Origin: Leishmania infantum JPCM5
Lineage: Eukaryota; Euglenozoa; Kinetoplastea; Trypanosomatida; Trypanosomatidae
Length of the DNA: 64,000 bases
Assembly: GCF_000002875.2 (NCBI RefSeq)
Contig: NC_009406.2
Location: 475,785 to 539,784 of the forward strand
Reading direction: 5' to 3'
The notes under the pieces are model-generated. The model was not told the DNA's origin and made no database searches. It worked only from the letters and a program-made list of their open reading frames with translations. A program made the translations under genes and the position numbers. Of the stretch, positions 1 to 10,936 are shown piece after piece. Position 1 is the first letter of the stretch. Each line of letters starts with the position of its first letter.

Positions 1-21
1 CCTCCATGTGGCAACCAGACT

Positions 22-3000
22 CTAGAGCTGATTTTCCTCCATCATGAGAAGGAGCAGCCCGCGCAGCGCGTCGTGCATCTCGTGCACGGCGGCGATGCTC
101 TGCGAGATGAGATTCATGTAACGTAGCACACGCCGACTGCGCTCCTTGCGGGACTCGCGGCAGTAGAGTAGTGGGCACGTGGCCTGGCTGCTACTGATAC
201 TGGAGCGGCCGCCATTCTTGTCGCGATGGTCTGTTGTCACTCCTGCGGTGTAGTGGCGCGAAGTGCCATCGGCACATTCAGCCGGCGGCGCCAACTCGTG
301 CACGACGAGCTGAGCCCGCGGTAGTTGGGTGCCCCGGCGGTGCTCCGCATCGCGAGGCACTTCAAGACTGCTAGCCTCCGTGCTAGGGCCCCTGATGAGG
401 CCCCCAGCCAGCTTGGCCGCATCGCCGTCCAATGCCGCGGCAGCCGCCCCCTCTTCAACGGCTGCGTAGGCAGCCTCCTCCTCTTCCGCGGCGGTCGCGA
501 ACGCGGACACCACCGCGCTCGGCTTTGCAGCCGAGGCGGCGCTGCGCAGAGGCAGCGTCGCTTGGACAAGCCCCAGTGCATCTGCGTCACGGACGGAGAC
601 GGTGACACGGTGCGGCACCGAGACAGCAGAGCACGCCTCCGGCTGCAGTGGCGTGGTGAGACACGCTGCAGCGCCATTTCCACAAGCGCCACCACCCGCT
701 GTGGCTTCCGTGTTTTTCTCTGCGTCCACTGCAGCATCCATACCGTTGTCTGAGGGGTCCTCGGCAGCGGCAGTGCTCCCCTTGGCCCTCTTCTTCGCGG
801 TCCCCAGAGCGCCTACAGTGGGGGAGCGACGTCGCCTTTGGGCAGTCGCGCGCGTGGCTGCAGCAGCGCCGATCTTGTCACTCAACTTTGTTGGTAAAGA
901 CAGCGGTGGTGATGGGGCGGCCTTGACGGGCAGCTGAGGCGCTGTCGCGCCGTCCGCGGCCTTGTCGGGTGCGCCAGTAAAGACGAGATTAGAAGCAGCA
1001 GCGCCCGTGGCCGAGGCAGTGCGGGTGACAGCTCTCCGAGCCGGCGCGCGTCTACACCGCCGAAATGCGGAGAGTCCTCTCACAGAGCCCGCGGCAGGGG
1101 CTGCCTGTGCTTTGCGGCGCTGCCGCGTGGGTTTTGGCACGGTGTCCTCTACTGGGAACAACTCTCGCAGGTACGCCACCACGTCAGCCGCACCGCTGTT
1201 GCGTGCGTACGGTAGCGACGACTTGAGCAGCACCGCACCCGCACCGTCACCGCGGAACTGCACAATACGCCGCGACGGTTCAATGACGCCCGCTGCAGCA
1301 CGACCCGGCTCGTGGACGGCGCCGGGAACCGCCAGCATGTCTCCAAGCTTGACCGACGACGCAGCGCTAGAGGAGCGTGAGGACTGCCGGGTGGGCGTGG
1401 GCGCCGGCGCGGTACAGGCATCGTCTCTGCATCCATCCTTGCCCGCATTCGAAAAGGCGTGGGTGGCCGTGCTTGCGCGCAGAGCTGCCCACTGAATCTC
1501 AGGCCCGGTCCAGCCATCACCGACAGGCCTCACCCCGCGGACATCGCAGGCAGCAGAACCAGAGGCGGCCGCCGCTTTATCGACGCCGTCGCGCGTCTCT
1601 TCCGGTGCTGGTGACGGCATCGCGTGACCCTCCTGTGTTTCTGCGCGGTCATCACACGCGTCATGTGTCGCGAGTCGTGGCAGCTCGGCCTCAGCCACGA
1701 AGGAGACTTCGGAAGCACATAGGTGCGCGCCGCTGCCACCGTTGCGGAAGACTCGAGCCGAGAACCGTCCTTGCACGTGAACTGCCGTGTCCATCGGCTG
1801 CTGAGTAGATCGCCGATTCTCCACCACAGGGCCGCCGTGTGCTGCAGCCGCAGTGTGCACCCCATTCACCTCGCACTGCGGCTTCACCGCAGCTGCGGAG
1901 GGGCTCAACAAATGCGCCTCTGATACGGTGGACTTCAATGACGGGCACATCGAAGGGGCCGCAGACGAGGCGACGATGGGCAGCGACTGTCGATGCGTAC
2001 ATCGAGACGCCTGATTCTGGCCCGCGCGCCGCACCGCCGTCATGGCCGCCGCTACGGTCGGTCGGCGGCGATGGAGAGGTTCGCCGCGGCCGCCGCGACA
2101 GTGGTCCGGTTGCTCTGCCTCCTCCATCAGCTCTGCCAGTTCTTCTGCCACGCCCTCCAGCGTGTTGGCGAGCCGTGATGGGGTCGCCTGTTGTGATTGC
2201 CGGTGCTTCGGTGATGGAGGCCGTCGATCGACCTGCGCTGTAGCCCCTGTGGTGGCGGTGGCGGTGATGCCAAGCGCGCCGGCCACGCGAGAGGTTTGGC
2301 TCGCGATGCCCCCTCCTTCTTCCTCGCCACCCGCTGGCGCCGCGGGACTACCTGAGAGGGATTGCACAGCATCATCGTGCGCCTCTGCCTCAGCCACCCC
2401 TGCTGCACTGCCGTCGCTGTCGCCACCCAGTAGCTCGGCTACGGTTTCCGGTGCGCGAAGTGCGGCATCCCTGGAGGCCGCGGTGATGCGTCGCGCTTCG
2501 GAGTGCTTAGCAGACGCGCATCCTCTTCTCTCCTCGGCACCGTCGCCAGTGCAAGACGGTGTGCAGTGAGCCGTGTCCCTCTCGCCTCGCCTCTGCCACT
2601 GGCGCCGATCGTGCCGGCGGCTGCACACTGGCGCCGCACTGTTCTCACCGCCCGCCGAATCGATCTCTGCCACCTCCTTTTGAGAGTTCGCCGATGAGGT
2701 TGACGTCGTCCGGGGCGAGGTTGCCGCATCCGTCGGCACGCTCGCCGCGGGGTCCACCAGCGGCACCCCGTACACCGGCAGCGGCTCCGTCACGGAGATG
2801 CGCGACACGGATCTGGTGCGCCGACTGGCCGCGATGAGAGGCGCGATAGACCGCATAAAAGCGGCCATGTCCTCGACGCCAAGCTGCAGAAACAGCACAA
2901 CTGTCGAGGCCGTCGTCTGACCAGAGACGGCGCCTGCCTCGGCCCTGTTGCCCTCGTACTCGTCCAGCTGCGTCTCAAATGTGTTATGCGCTGCCCATCG

Positions 3001-3234
3001 TCGCACGATTCCGCGCGGCAGCGTCAGCCGCATCACCCCTTGCGCCCGCACAATGCGAAAGTGCTCCAGCACGTCGTACGCCACGCGCAGTGGGGACGTA
3101 CTGTTGCCGTCTGCATCGGCAGCGGTCAGCTCGGCGTAGGTGTCGTAGAAGCTGATCTCGCCAGAGGTGAACTGCGCCGCAGAGACGACGCACTGCACGA
3201 GCGAGTACGTGGAGAGCGACTGCGACATCAACAT
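22..3234 (-). CDS. Large Ala/Ser/Pro-rich protein of unknown function
   Basis: I do not recognise this 1070-residue protein. It starts at an ATG at 3234, with a second in-frame ATG two codons later (3228). Only the first ~145 residues look like a folded domain, with ordinary composition and alternating hydrophobic stretches (for example YDVLEHFRIVRAQGVMRLTL). The long middle is Ala/Ser/Thr/Pro/Gly-rich and probably disordered. It contains basic clusters (RQRRKAQ near residue 700, QRRRRS near 800, then AKKRAKGS) that could be nuclear localisation signals. The last ~45 residues form a likely amphipathic helix (RVLRYMNLISQSIAAVHEM). Pyrimidine-rich minus-strand sequence at about 3335-3380 upstream is a plausible splice region. 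The stop lies 21 bases from the window edge, so the 3' region is not visible. A nuclear or scaffold role is only a guess. Confidence 0.7.
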   Translation of the reverse strand: MLMSQSLSTYSLVQCVVSAAQFTSGEISFYDTYAELTAADADGNSTSPLRVAYDVLEHFRIVRAQGVMRLTLPRGIVRRWAAHNTFETQLDEYEGNRAEAGAVSGQTTASTVVLFLQLGVEDMAAFMRSIAPLIAASRRTRSVSRISVTEPLPVYGVPLVDPAASVPTDAATSPRTTSTSSANSQKEVAEIDSAGGENSAAPVCSRRHDRRQWQRRGERDTAHCTPSCTGDGAEERRGCASAKHSEARRITAASRDAALRAPETVAELLGGDSDGSAAGVAEAEAHDDAVQSLSGSPAAPAGGEEEGGGIASQTSRVAGALGITATATTGATAQVDRRPPSPKHRQSQQATPSRLANTLEGVAEELAELMEEAEQPDHCRGGRGEPLHRRRPTVAAAMTAVRRAGQNQASRCTHRQSLPIVASSAAPSMCPSLKSTVSEAHLLSPSAAAVKPQCEVNGVHTAAAAHGGPVVENRRSTQQPMDTAVHVQGRFSARVFRNGGSGAHLCASEVSFVAEAELPRLATHDACDDRAETQEGHAMPSPAPEETRDGVDKAAAASGSAACDVRGVRPVGDGWTGPEIQWAALRASTATHAFSNAGKDGCRDDACTAPAPTPTRQSSRSSSAASSVKLGDMLAVPGAVHEPGRAAAGVIEPSRRIVQFRGDGAGAVLLKSSLPYARNSGAADVVAYLRELFPVEDTVPKPTRQRRKAQAAPAAGSVRGLSAFRRCRRAPARRAVTRTASATGAAASNLVFTGAPDKAADGATAPQLPVKAAPSPPLSLPTKLSDKIGAAAATRATAQRRRRSPTVGALGTAKKRAKGSTAAAEDPSDNGMDAAVDAEKNTEATAGGGACGNGAAACLTTPLQPEACSAVSVPHRVTVSVRDADALGLVQATLPLRSAASAAKPSAVVSAFATAAEEEEAAYAAVEEGAAAAALDGDAAKLAGGLIRGPSTEASSLEVPRDAEHRRGTQLPRAQLVVHELAPPAECADGTSRHYTAGVTTDHRDKNGGRSSISSSQATCPLLYCRESRKERSRRVLRYMNLISQSIAAVHEMHDALRGLLLLMMEENQL

Positions 3235-4787
3235 CGTTTCTGCAATGCTCCACTTCGTGGTGAAGCTATCTGATGTGGGAATCAGCTGTGGCGCTGGTGA
3301 GGCAGGCTGCCGTGCAGCAGTGGCAGTGAGGGAAGGAAGCGTGGGGTTGGAGGAGGGGGGGGAGGACGACGAGAGGAGTGGGCCCTGTATGGCAGGTTAC
3401 GTGACGCTAGCCGATCTGAACTCTGTCTTCACCGGTGGCCGAGGTCGAGCTCGCGCACAAAAACGGAGCAGTGCACTGTGAGCCCGAGGACGCGGATGGG
3501 CGCGCGAACGGCTTGCGATTGTGTGCGCGCGTCTATCCGTCGATTTGGTGTGGTGCCGCAGGGCGCCAACGAGAGAGAGAGACCCCTTTTCGATGGGGAA
3601 GACAGAGAAGTGCGACGGCCGCAACGAGGGAGGGACGGAGACGCGGCGCTGGGGAAGGGCGCTCCAGGCAGCAGCACCACCATCTTGCATCGTGAATCAC
3701 CTGCAGGAAGAACATAAGGATATAGGAGAGGAGGCCTCGAGAGAGGGGAAGGGGGGTGAAAGTAAGATGTCAGTGAGTGCACACGGGCCGTGCCTTCGAC
3801 CCATCTTACGCACACACACACACACCTTCTCCCACCCTCACTGAAGAACTGCCCGTCATTGGCAACAATAGGGCGAGTCTCCCTTTCCTTTGCGCAGCAG
3901 TGCAGGTCATTGCAAAACATGTGTGCGCTGAGCAGCGCACTACGTGGTTGATGTGCAAGAATACGAGCCCCCCTCTCCCACCCTGAAAACCTCCCGCAGC
4001 GGTGGTGTTCTTCCTGTCGCTGCATGCAACGTGAGAGAGCACACTTATGCAAGCGCGCAAGCATGCGTGGGCGTGATTGGGCTGGTAGAGTCGATGTGGT
4101 GGTGCGAGTGAACATGCGCGCGCATGTTGCTTGCAGACGGCATTCGATGGTTTTCGGGTCATGCCAAATCTCCGCTGGCCTGCGCGTTTACACGAAAGCC
4201 TCGACGGTGCCCTACTCGCCCATGTGCAGATGTCAGATAACGTTTATGGGCATGGGTGTCTGTCGGCTTGTCCGTGAGGGGGTAGAGCCGAGTACGGCAG
4301 CGCAGTGGAGCGCACTGAACTGCCATCGGCGCGCATCAGCATAGCAGAGAGAGAGAAGGTGGCAGGCACACCCTCACACGCACAACAAGCTGACGCCAGA
4401 AAGCACGAAAAAGTACGCACGTGCGGGGTGCACGCGCATCTGGATTACATCGTCAAACGACAGCGCAAGAGGAGAGGCGACGCGTGCAATGACGGCCGTC
4501 TTTCGAGTTCGGGCATCGACGGTTGCACGACCCCGCGCCATGAGCGTTCATGCCCTTCTCCGATCTGTATAGGAGGTGCTGTGGCAACGCCCTTTGCAGC
4601 GCCTCATTCACGGCTGTGCCCATTGGCCATCGGCAAGTTCAAAGGAAGGGGCAAGAGAGGAAGCGCAGGAACAACTCGGCGGTCGTGCCGTGAAAGCTGG
4701 AGGAGTACGGGCGGAGGAGGAAAGCCGCAAAACGCCTGTGTAAACAACCAGCGTTGCGTGTGTGCATGCATCTGCGTCTGTACAACA
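3235..4787. other. Intergenic spacer, no gene seen
   Basis: About 1.55 kb between the MORN5-like gene and the next gene downstream. It should hold the 3'UTR of the former and the splice region of the latter. A pyrimidine-rich minus-strand stretch lies at about 3335-3380. A short (CA)n tract is at about 3810-3824. The open frames here have biased low-complexity composition and no recognisable domain. Confidence 0.6.
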
Positions 4788-6026
4788 TCACGGCGCCGCC
4801 ACGATTTGCACAAGCGCTCTGTTGACGTCCTCTACATCCAAAACTCGGCACACTGCCAAGTTTAGCGCCGGCTGTGGGGCTGCTGGTGCCGTCACCAATG
4901 CCGCTGCAGAGACCCCGTCCTCCCCCACAACCCCATCTTTGGCGCCAACCACATCAGCCTCCGTGCCTTCGAGTCGGCCGTCCGCACGCAGCCCCTCGGT
5001 GGGCACGGCCATCGCAAACTGGAGGGCGATCGCCGACTCGATTAGTTCGAGCGGCGCTTCCGACCTCGCATCAACGCTTTCGCCGCCTCCAACCATTGTG
5101 GGACGGCGGCTGGAGCGGGCAGGCGGTGACCCTGCTTGCTCCTGCTTCTGTCGTTGCAGGTGGAAGGCAGCCTTCCTCTCGTCCGCGGCCGCGGCGGCCT
5201 CGGCCCAGCGCGTGACTCGAGGGTCATCAATGCTCGTGAGCTGTCCCTTCGCAAACGCCGGCGCCGTGCGCGCGTGCACGAAGGCGCGCGGAAGCACCAT
5301 GGGCAAGCCCTCACCCGTGTCATCCGCGCTCGCGGCCGGAGACTCGCTGGTGCTCTCCTTCTTTGCCATGGCGTCTTTGCGAATGTGCAGCAGCCGTGCC
5401 CCGCCCAAGAGCGCTTCGTGCGGCAGCACCGGTGCCACATTCTGCAGGTACTCCTCCCACAGGCGGCGGTCGCTGCCGTGGCAGTAGGTCCACAACGTGC
5501 CACGCTTCCTCTGCGCGTAGGCCAACATGTCCTCTGTGCCACTGCTGCCGTACACGAGCCCATCCTGGAATACGTAGTGGCCCTCCACGTGCCGGCCGTG
5601 CTCCCACACGCCTCGGTACTGGCCGCCGCCGCCACCACCGCTGCTGCCCACAAGGGCCGCAAAGTCCTGCACTGCCACCGGGCTCTCGCCCGCACCCGCA
5701 GTGGATACGGTGGAAGTCTGATCTGGGTTCAAGAAAGCCTGCAACGCACGGTCTTCTACATCGTCGACACTGCCTTTGTCACCCCTGGCCTGAGGAAGAG
5801 GATGGCGAGTTGACGCTACATTCGCGCGGGCGGGTAAGCCGCCGCTGCCGCCATCATCACTGCCGGGTGTATTCCGGAAGAAGACGACGCCGTGACCGTG
5901 AAACTGCCCATCCTGCATTCCGCCGAGGTACACGTCGCCATTCGGGAAGGTGTAGCGACCGAGGCCGTCGTAGCGGCGGCCGTCTGTGCTATGCTGGCCG
6001 AGGTAGGCGCACTGAATAAACTCCAT
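4788..6026 (-). CDS. MORN5-like MORN-repeat protein
   Basis: This 412-residue protein is probably the kinetoplastid counterpart of animal MORN5. The first 50 residues hold two MORN repeats (around YLGQHSTDGRRYDGLG and YLGGMQDGQFHGHG). A third MORN (YRGVWEHGRHVEG) is at about 137-150. It is followed by FQDGLVYG and a YCHGSDRRLWEEYLQNVAP segment near 181-199, which lines up with the YCDGYDRRFYTEI region characteristic of MORN5. Two things are unusual: a ~85-residue Gly/Ser-rich insertion between MORN 2 and MORN 3, and a ~210-residue C-terminal extension of low complexity, whereas the human protein is only about 160 residues. MORN5 is associated with motile cilia, so an axonemal role is inferred. 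The start is an ATG at 6026. Confidence 0.85.
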   Translation of the reverse strand: MEFIQCAYLGQHSTDGRRYDGLGRYTFPNGDVYLGGMQDGQFHGHGVVFFRNTPGSDDGGSGGLPARANVASTRHPLPQARGDKGSVDDVEDRALQAFLNPDQTSTVSTAGAGESPVAVQDFAALVGSSGGGGGGQYRGVWEHGRHVEGHYVFQDGLVYGSSGTEDMLAYAQRKRGTLWTYCHGSDRRLWEEYLQNVAPVLPHEALLGGARLLHIRKDAMAKKESTSESPAASADDTGEGLPMVLPRAFVHARTAPAFAKGQLTSIDDPRVTRWAEAAAAADERKAAFHLQRQKQEQAGSPPARSSRRPTMVGGGESVDARSEAPLELIESAIALQFAMAVPTEGLRADGRLEGTEADVVGAKDGVVGEDGVSAAALVTAPAAPQPALNLAVCRVLDVEDVNRALVQIVAAP

Positions 6027-7220
6027 CGGCGAGATGTGGTGGTTGCTAGAGTTCGGAGGGAAGGAGGGAGGACGAAAGACAGGAGACTAGTGAAAGGGGG
6101 CCCCGACAGGAGGTGGGCGGGCTGGCTGTCAAGCACATCGATGAGAGCGCGCAGAAGCGGAAACAGTGAAGACAGGTAAGGCGGCAGCGGGCAGAGATCG
6201 AGTCAGGGGGAGAGGCGGAGATGGCGACATGAGAAACACAGTGGCGTCATGTACGGCGAAACGTCGCGTACACGGAAGGAGGACGACAGAGTGGAAGCTG
6301 GCATCGGTAGACAGAAAGAGGGAGAGATAATGGGTAGACAACGTTGCGTGGCGCGCACGCGTACGTGGACACGAAAGCACAAATGCAAGTTGAGCGTCAG
6401 CTGCACTGTTTTGTGCGTACATGTGCGTGTGCGTGTTCTTCCCTCTTTCCTTTGGTGTGCGACGTGGCACACACAACCACACGCGCACGCCGCACACGAT
6501 AGGCATGGCCCACCCTCTGATTAAGGCCGCTGGCGTTTGGCAAGGAAAGAAGGCGAGGAAGAGACGAGGGACTGTGTGAGCCCGTACCGCTCCAATGCCG
6601 GCGCCGGTCTCGACCAGCTGCGCGCAGACACATATGTACATACAGATACGCACGTGCAAGTACACTCGACTCGAAGGAGAGGGAGCGATGAAAAGGGAAG
6701 GGAGGAGGGAAAGAAGAAGAGAGCGAAAAACGAAAAAAGGGCTGGTGTTACCACAAACTGTAGAGCAAGGCCCGATCATATAGATTGGCACACACACCAA
6801 TCACGTATATGTGTCACACACCATGGGGGGCCACGGCTGAGAGCACTCTGTACAAGAGCAAGTGAGAGGAAGAAGACCGATTCACCGCATTCCGGCGGAA
6901 AACGAAAGGAGAGGATGACAACTCACCACCACCAACACCGGCAGCAACGGCCGCGTGTCTGTACGCGTGCGCTGTGGGTGCAAGAGATGTCGCCGCCCCC
7001 ACCACGCCTCGTTTATCATCACAGATTTCCTCCAACAGCAGCAGCAGCAAGCAGCGGCTCGGAGCGCATCGAGAAAGGCTTTTAAAAAGCGCAAGAGGTC
7101 TTGTCACACGCACGCGTGGCACGATATACCGCCACACTGTCCCCCACCTCGCCTCGACGTGCATCATGCTTCTCTATTCTTCGGCTGCCGCTTTACTAGT
7201 CTGCGCGCCACGGTGTGTGT

Positions 7221-7251
<31 letters not shown>

Positions 7252-7385
7252 GGCAGCAGTGTCGAAGAAAAAGCGAAGAAAACGAAGGCACATCGAAGTG
7301 ACGAGGGGGGAGGGGCGGCGTATGAGCTCCTGTAATGGTCGTTCGTGCTCGCCGCCCCGACCCCTCGCTACGGTGGGTGAAGGCT
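6027..7385. other. Intergenic spacer with (GT)n-(G)n tract
   Basis: About 1.36 kb with no convincing gene. It contains a (GT)n run at about 7212-7234 passing directly into 19 G (7235-7253), which on the transcribed strand reads C19 followed by (CA)n. Polypurine stretches (about 6660-6740) on the plus strand would be polypyrimidine tracts in the transcript, upstream of the MORN5-like gene. Confidence 0.6.
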
Positions 7386-8558
7386 CTAACGCAAATGGCG
7401 TGCAATCTGCTCTGCCAGCGACTCCGCAGCTGCCCTTGCCACCGTACCTGGCTCGAAATCGTGCGGCGATGCCTCCTGCGCCACAGCGCGGCAGACACTG
7501 GCCGGCACCGTCAGCGCCGTCAGCTTCTTCTTGGCGGCGTAGTACTCTAAGAGCGCTGCGTGCGCGTTTGAGCCGCACCGGGATGCGAGCTGCAAGAGCG
7601 TTAATGAAGCTCCGCATGAGGAGTCACAGCTGTTGTTGCCTGCGCTGCTCTCCTCTGCTGTGCCCTTCTCGTTCATCGACACGGAGAAGACCGCGACTGG
7701 AGAGCCCAGAAGCCCCTCCACCGCCAGACCATCCGCGATGGTGTAGGGCCACCATTCGCCGACAAGCACAACTGGTGTGCGCAGCGCGGCCGCTGATGCA
7801 TACGCCGCTTCCGGGGTGGACTGCGCAGCAGTAGCAGCAGCGCCGCCACCACCTGCAAACGATGCAGTGCCCACCATGGGTGCACCGGTCCTGCTCGCTA
7901 CGTCCCGCTCCAGCTGCTGGAGTAACTTCTTCTGCTGTTGCTGCTGCAGCGGTCGATGAAGCTGGCGCGCGACCGCATCCTGCTCGGGCAGCATCGCAGG
8001 CATCGACGAATGCACGAGCCCGCCAATACCACGGGCAACGGACTGCGCTGCCGCCACCACAATAGCGGAAAAGGCCGCCCTCTGCGCTGACGGAACGGTG
8101 GATGAGAGCGACGCTTCCGTCGGCGGCTGCTCAGCAGGCTGCAGCTGCGGTGGGAGCGACAAGGATGAGGCTGAAGCTTCGCATGGCTCACACGCTGCTA
8201 GGCCACCTTCGACAAGCACAACGATGTATGGGTGCGCCGACTGCCACATCGCCTTCGCATCCTTCTTGCCTTGCAAGAAGGCACGGAGAGCAGCGATGGT
8301 CGGCTGGAAAGACGACTTCTCTAAGAGCTCACCCGCGTGGTATGCGTAGGCTTCTCCACCAGCGCGCTTGTAAAGCTCGCCGTATACCTGTGCTGAAGGC
8401 GGCGCCGCGAATGCAGTTGCACGAGTACCGGAAGCATCAACGCCTTTCAGTTCTGGATGCAATTCTACTGGCGCCGACGCCGCTTCGGCGCGAAGAAACT
8501 CAACCACAAACTCATCCAGCAATTCGCGGATGTGATGCGTGGTACACCAACACTCCAT
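7386..8558 (-). CDS. Protein of unknown function, 390 residues
   Basis: I do not recognise this protein. It begins at an ATG at 8558 (MECWCTTHHIRELLDEF). The N-terminal ~125 residues include helical segments and a hydrophobic strand (HPYIVVLVEGG). The middle is Ser/Pro/Ala-rich with a Gln/Lys tract (QQQQQKKLLQQ) near 203-213. The last ~130 residues regain ordinary composition, with a hydrophobic strand (TPVVLVGEWW) and a terminal helical part rich in Ala/Glu (VARAAAESLAEQIARHLR). No signal peptide or clear transmembrane segment was seen. The codon pattern matches its neighbours. It lies directly downstream of the ribonucleotide reductase gene, separated by a 2.4-kb spacer. The CDS is well supported by length and composition, but no function can be proposed. 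Confidence 0.7.
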   Translation of the reverse strand: MECWCTTHHIRELLDEFVVEFLRAEAASAPVELHPELKGVDASGTRATAFAAPPSAQVYGELYKRAGGEAYAYHAGELLEKSSFQPTIAALRAFLQGKKDAKAMWQSAHPYIVVLVEGGLAACEPCEASASSLSLPPQLQPAEQPPTEASLSSTVPSAQRAAFSAIVVAAAQSVARGIGGLVHSSMPAMLPEQDAVARQLHRPLQQQQQKKLLQQLERDVASRTGAPMVGTASFAGGGGAAATAAQSTPEAAYASAAALRTPVVLVGEWWPYTIADGLAVEGLLGSPVAVFSVSMNEKGTAEESSAGNNSCDSSCGASLTLLQLASRCGSNAHAALLEYYAAKKKLTALTVPASVCRAVAQEASPHDFEPGTVARAAAESLAEQIARHLR

Positions 8559-10936
8559 TACGGCCTGTTCAGGTTGTATGCCGAGCCGTATTGCCTTTCA
8601 CGTGTCTGTCGCGGCGGTGTTCAGTGCCGTAGAGCTTCTAGCAACTCGGCGATCCAAGCCGTCAACGTGTGTCTCTTGTCCGTGTTTTAGTGCGTGTGCG
8701 TGACGGACTGAGCGGGGCGGTCGTGCTTCTCTGTGGCCGGCACCCGAGGTAATCCCTTCGCGTATGTGAGTAAGTCGGCGTGTCTGTCTCCGTGTAGCGC
8801 CTCCCTCTGGATGCAAGAGCAAGGGCATGAAAGAGAGACACCCCCCACATAATGCATGTAGCGGACAGGTGAGCGCAACCCCGGGCGATACCGCGGCGAC
8901 AGCAGTTAACGCCAAAAGCCACACACACCCACATGCACATGAGGGTGCACGCGTGAGCAGAGAGAAAAATGAGCGCAGCGGGGAAAAACAAGCGAAGGAG
9001 AGGAAGACATGGAGAGAAGCGAAGGAGAAGGCGGGGACGGCAAAAACACAGGTTAGCAGCCTCGCGTATATGCGCGCGATGCAGCGTCACGAGCTCTAAC
9101 AGGTACAATAGAAACGTTCAGGTCCACAACCAAGTACTGCGCCGATGTGCGCATGCAGAGGCGGAGAGGCACTCACGCACTGAAAAGAACGCGTTTATGC
9201 ATGTTCAGCGAGAGACCCAGAAGCGCCGCCGAAAGAACGTCTCAGCAAAACGCCGGTGACCCGCGAGACACGCGCGCATATATATATATATATATGCACA
9301 AGACCAGCGAGGCGGTAACAGCGAACATAAAGCCAAGAGATTCGATTCTTCTCTCCGCAAGCCCCCCTCTCTGCCACACAACATGTCCGCAGCTCCACTC
9401 CACCACTCTCCGCCCCCTCTCCCCTCCCCCGGCGATGGCCCCGTCACAGGCACCGTCGCGTGGTGCGAAGCGGCCGCACACGCACACACGCGCGCACGCG
9501 GCAGCAAATGCGCCGACGCAGTCGGCTCCGCATGCGCTCGGCCCCTCAACCCCCACCCGCCCCCCTCACCGCTTCGCACGTCGCCCCACAGCCGCTCCCC
9601 CATTGGGCTGGCCACCACCTGGCGCATCTCTCGCCGTGGCCCAGACTCCCCACCGGGAGGCAGTCATGGCCGAGGGGTGGGATACGCTCGAGTCACGCTG
9701 CCACTCTGCCCCTCATATGGGCCGTGCAAGCGTGCTCACGGTCGCAGGTATCGCCCACGCAACACCGTCCACGACGTCGCCGCCGACATCAGCAGTGATT
9801 CATTGCATCCACCTCCCCCACGACACGGGTGCCTGGCCCTGTCCCCACCACACGCCGGCCGGCAGTGGCAGGGATAAGGGGGGCTGCGTGGCCTCCGCAC
9901 ACAGAGTGGAAGGGGTGCTGGACCCCGTGGTGCCGCGCGCTGAGGCGTGCGTCCGGCCGTCTTCAGGGAGGGTGCAGTAAAACACGAATCAAACGGAAAG
10001 GCACACGTATGCATACTCACACAGGTAGACAGAGAGATACGCGCCGCTGCGTGTCTCCTTAACGCCTCCCAGTGTGCACAACACTGAAGGAGGAATGGGG
10101 GGTCACTCGCAGCCAGCCACCACACGTTAACAAACACACGCACGACGACTTACAAGCTTGCACAGTCATAGAGGTGTGCCAGTACTGTGAGGCCGGCGTT
10201 GCGTCCTCGTGCGCGTGTTCGTGTTGCATGGGCACAGCCGTTGCCCATGCCAGCGTCTCGCTGTGCCTCTGCCTGTCTTCGCGTGCTGGCGTGCTTGTGG
10301 CTGCGCCCGGATATGTTCGTGTGCCTTGTCGAGTAACCGCATACCTGCGTGTTGTTGGTGGAGGGGGGTTGAGGAAGCTAAGCAACAGCCGAAGCGAGAA
10401 GAGCAGGAAGAGAAGAAGGAAAAGGGCAAGAAGCAGAGTTTGATGGTGTGTGTGCGTGTGTGCCGGCAGCGATGATGGGGGCCGGCAGCCTTCATAGGAG
10501 GAAAGACACACATACACCAACTCACCGATAGAGAGAGAGACACACGTCATAGTCACACTCACGCGCGTGTTCGGAGAGTAGAAAATACTGCCAAGGCTAC
10601 ACGCGCATATCCCAAAACAATCACGTCGTGGTTATGCGACGTTCATGTACGGAACCGACTCCGGAAGAACGAAAAAGGGGAATAAAAATACGCAGAAGCG
10701 GCGTCCGTGCCTGCATCTATGGAAGACGCGAGTGTATGCACGCGAGGAGCGGAGCGTGTGTGTGGTGTGTGCGTGCGCGTGAAGGAGTCGAAAAGGGGAA
10801 AAGGAGGTGCGTGCGGCAGCCGCACCCGCACGGACGCTGCCCGCGCAGCATGCGTCATTGCGTCGCGCTCGCGATGGAATGCAGGGAGAATTTGGCAGCG
10901 ACAGCAGCAGCAGCAGCACATACACAGAGACGTCGC
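8559..10936. other. Long spacer, 3' region of ribonucleotide reductase gene
   Basis: About 2.4 kb without a recognisable gene. It contains one copy of the duplicated 639-bp element (9358-9996) and a short (TA)n tract at about 9277-9294. Because transcription runs leftwards, most of it is probably the 3'UTR of the ribonucleotide reductase small subunit, followed by the splice region of the next gene. Confidence 0.6.
9358..9996. repeat. 639-bp dispersed repeat, copy 1 (possible SIDER-type element)
   Basis: By eye this block is identical, without gaps, to 17612-18250; the same offset of 8254 holds at both ends. Outside these limits the flanks differ. Both copies lie in the same orientation in non-coding spacers. 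Their position in presumptive 3'UTRs and their size (about 0.6 kb) suggest a short degenerate retroposon of the SIDER class known from Leishmania 3'UTRs. I could not verify the SIDER signature, and no clear target-site duplication was seen. Confidence 0.75.

Noticed and set aside
9205..9980. Open frames inside the 639-bp repeat, duplicated at 17600-18234
   Set aside because: They are present in both copies only because the DNA is identical. Composition is low-complexity, frames overlap on both strands and no domain is recognisable.
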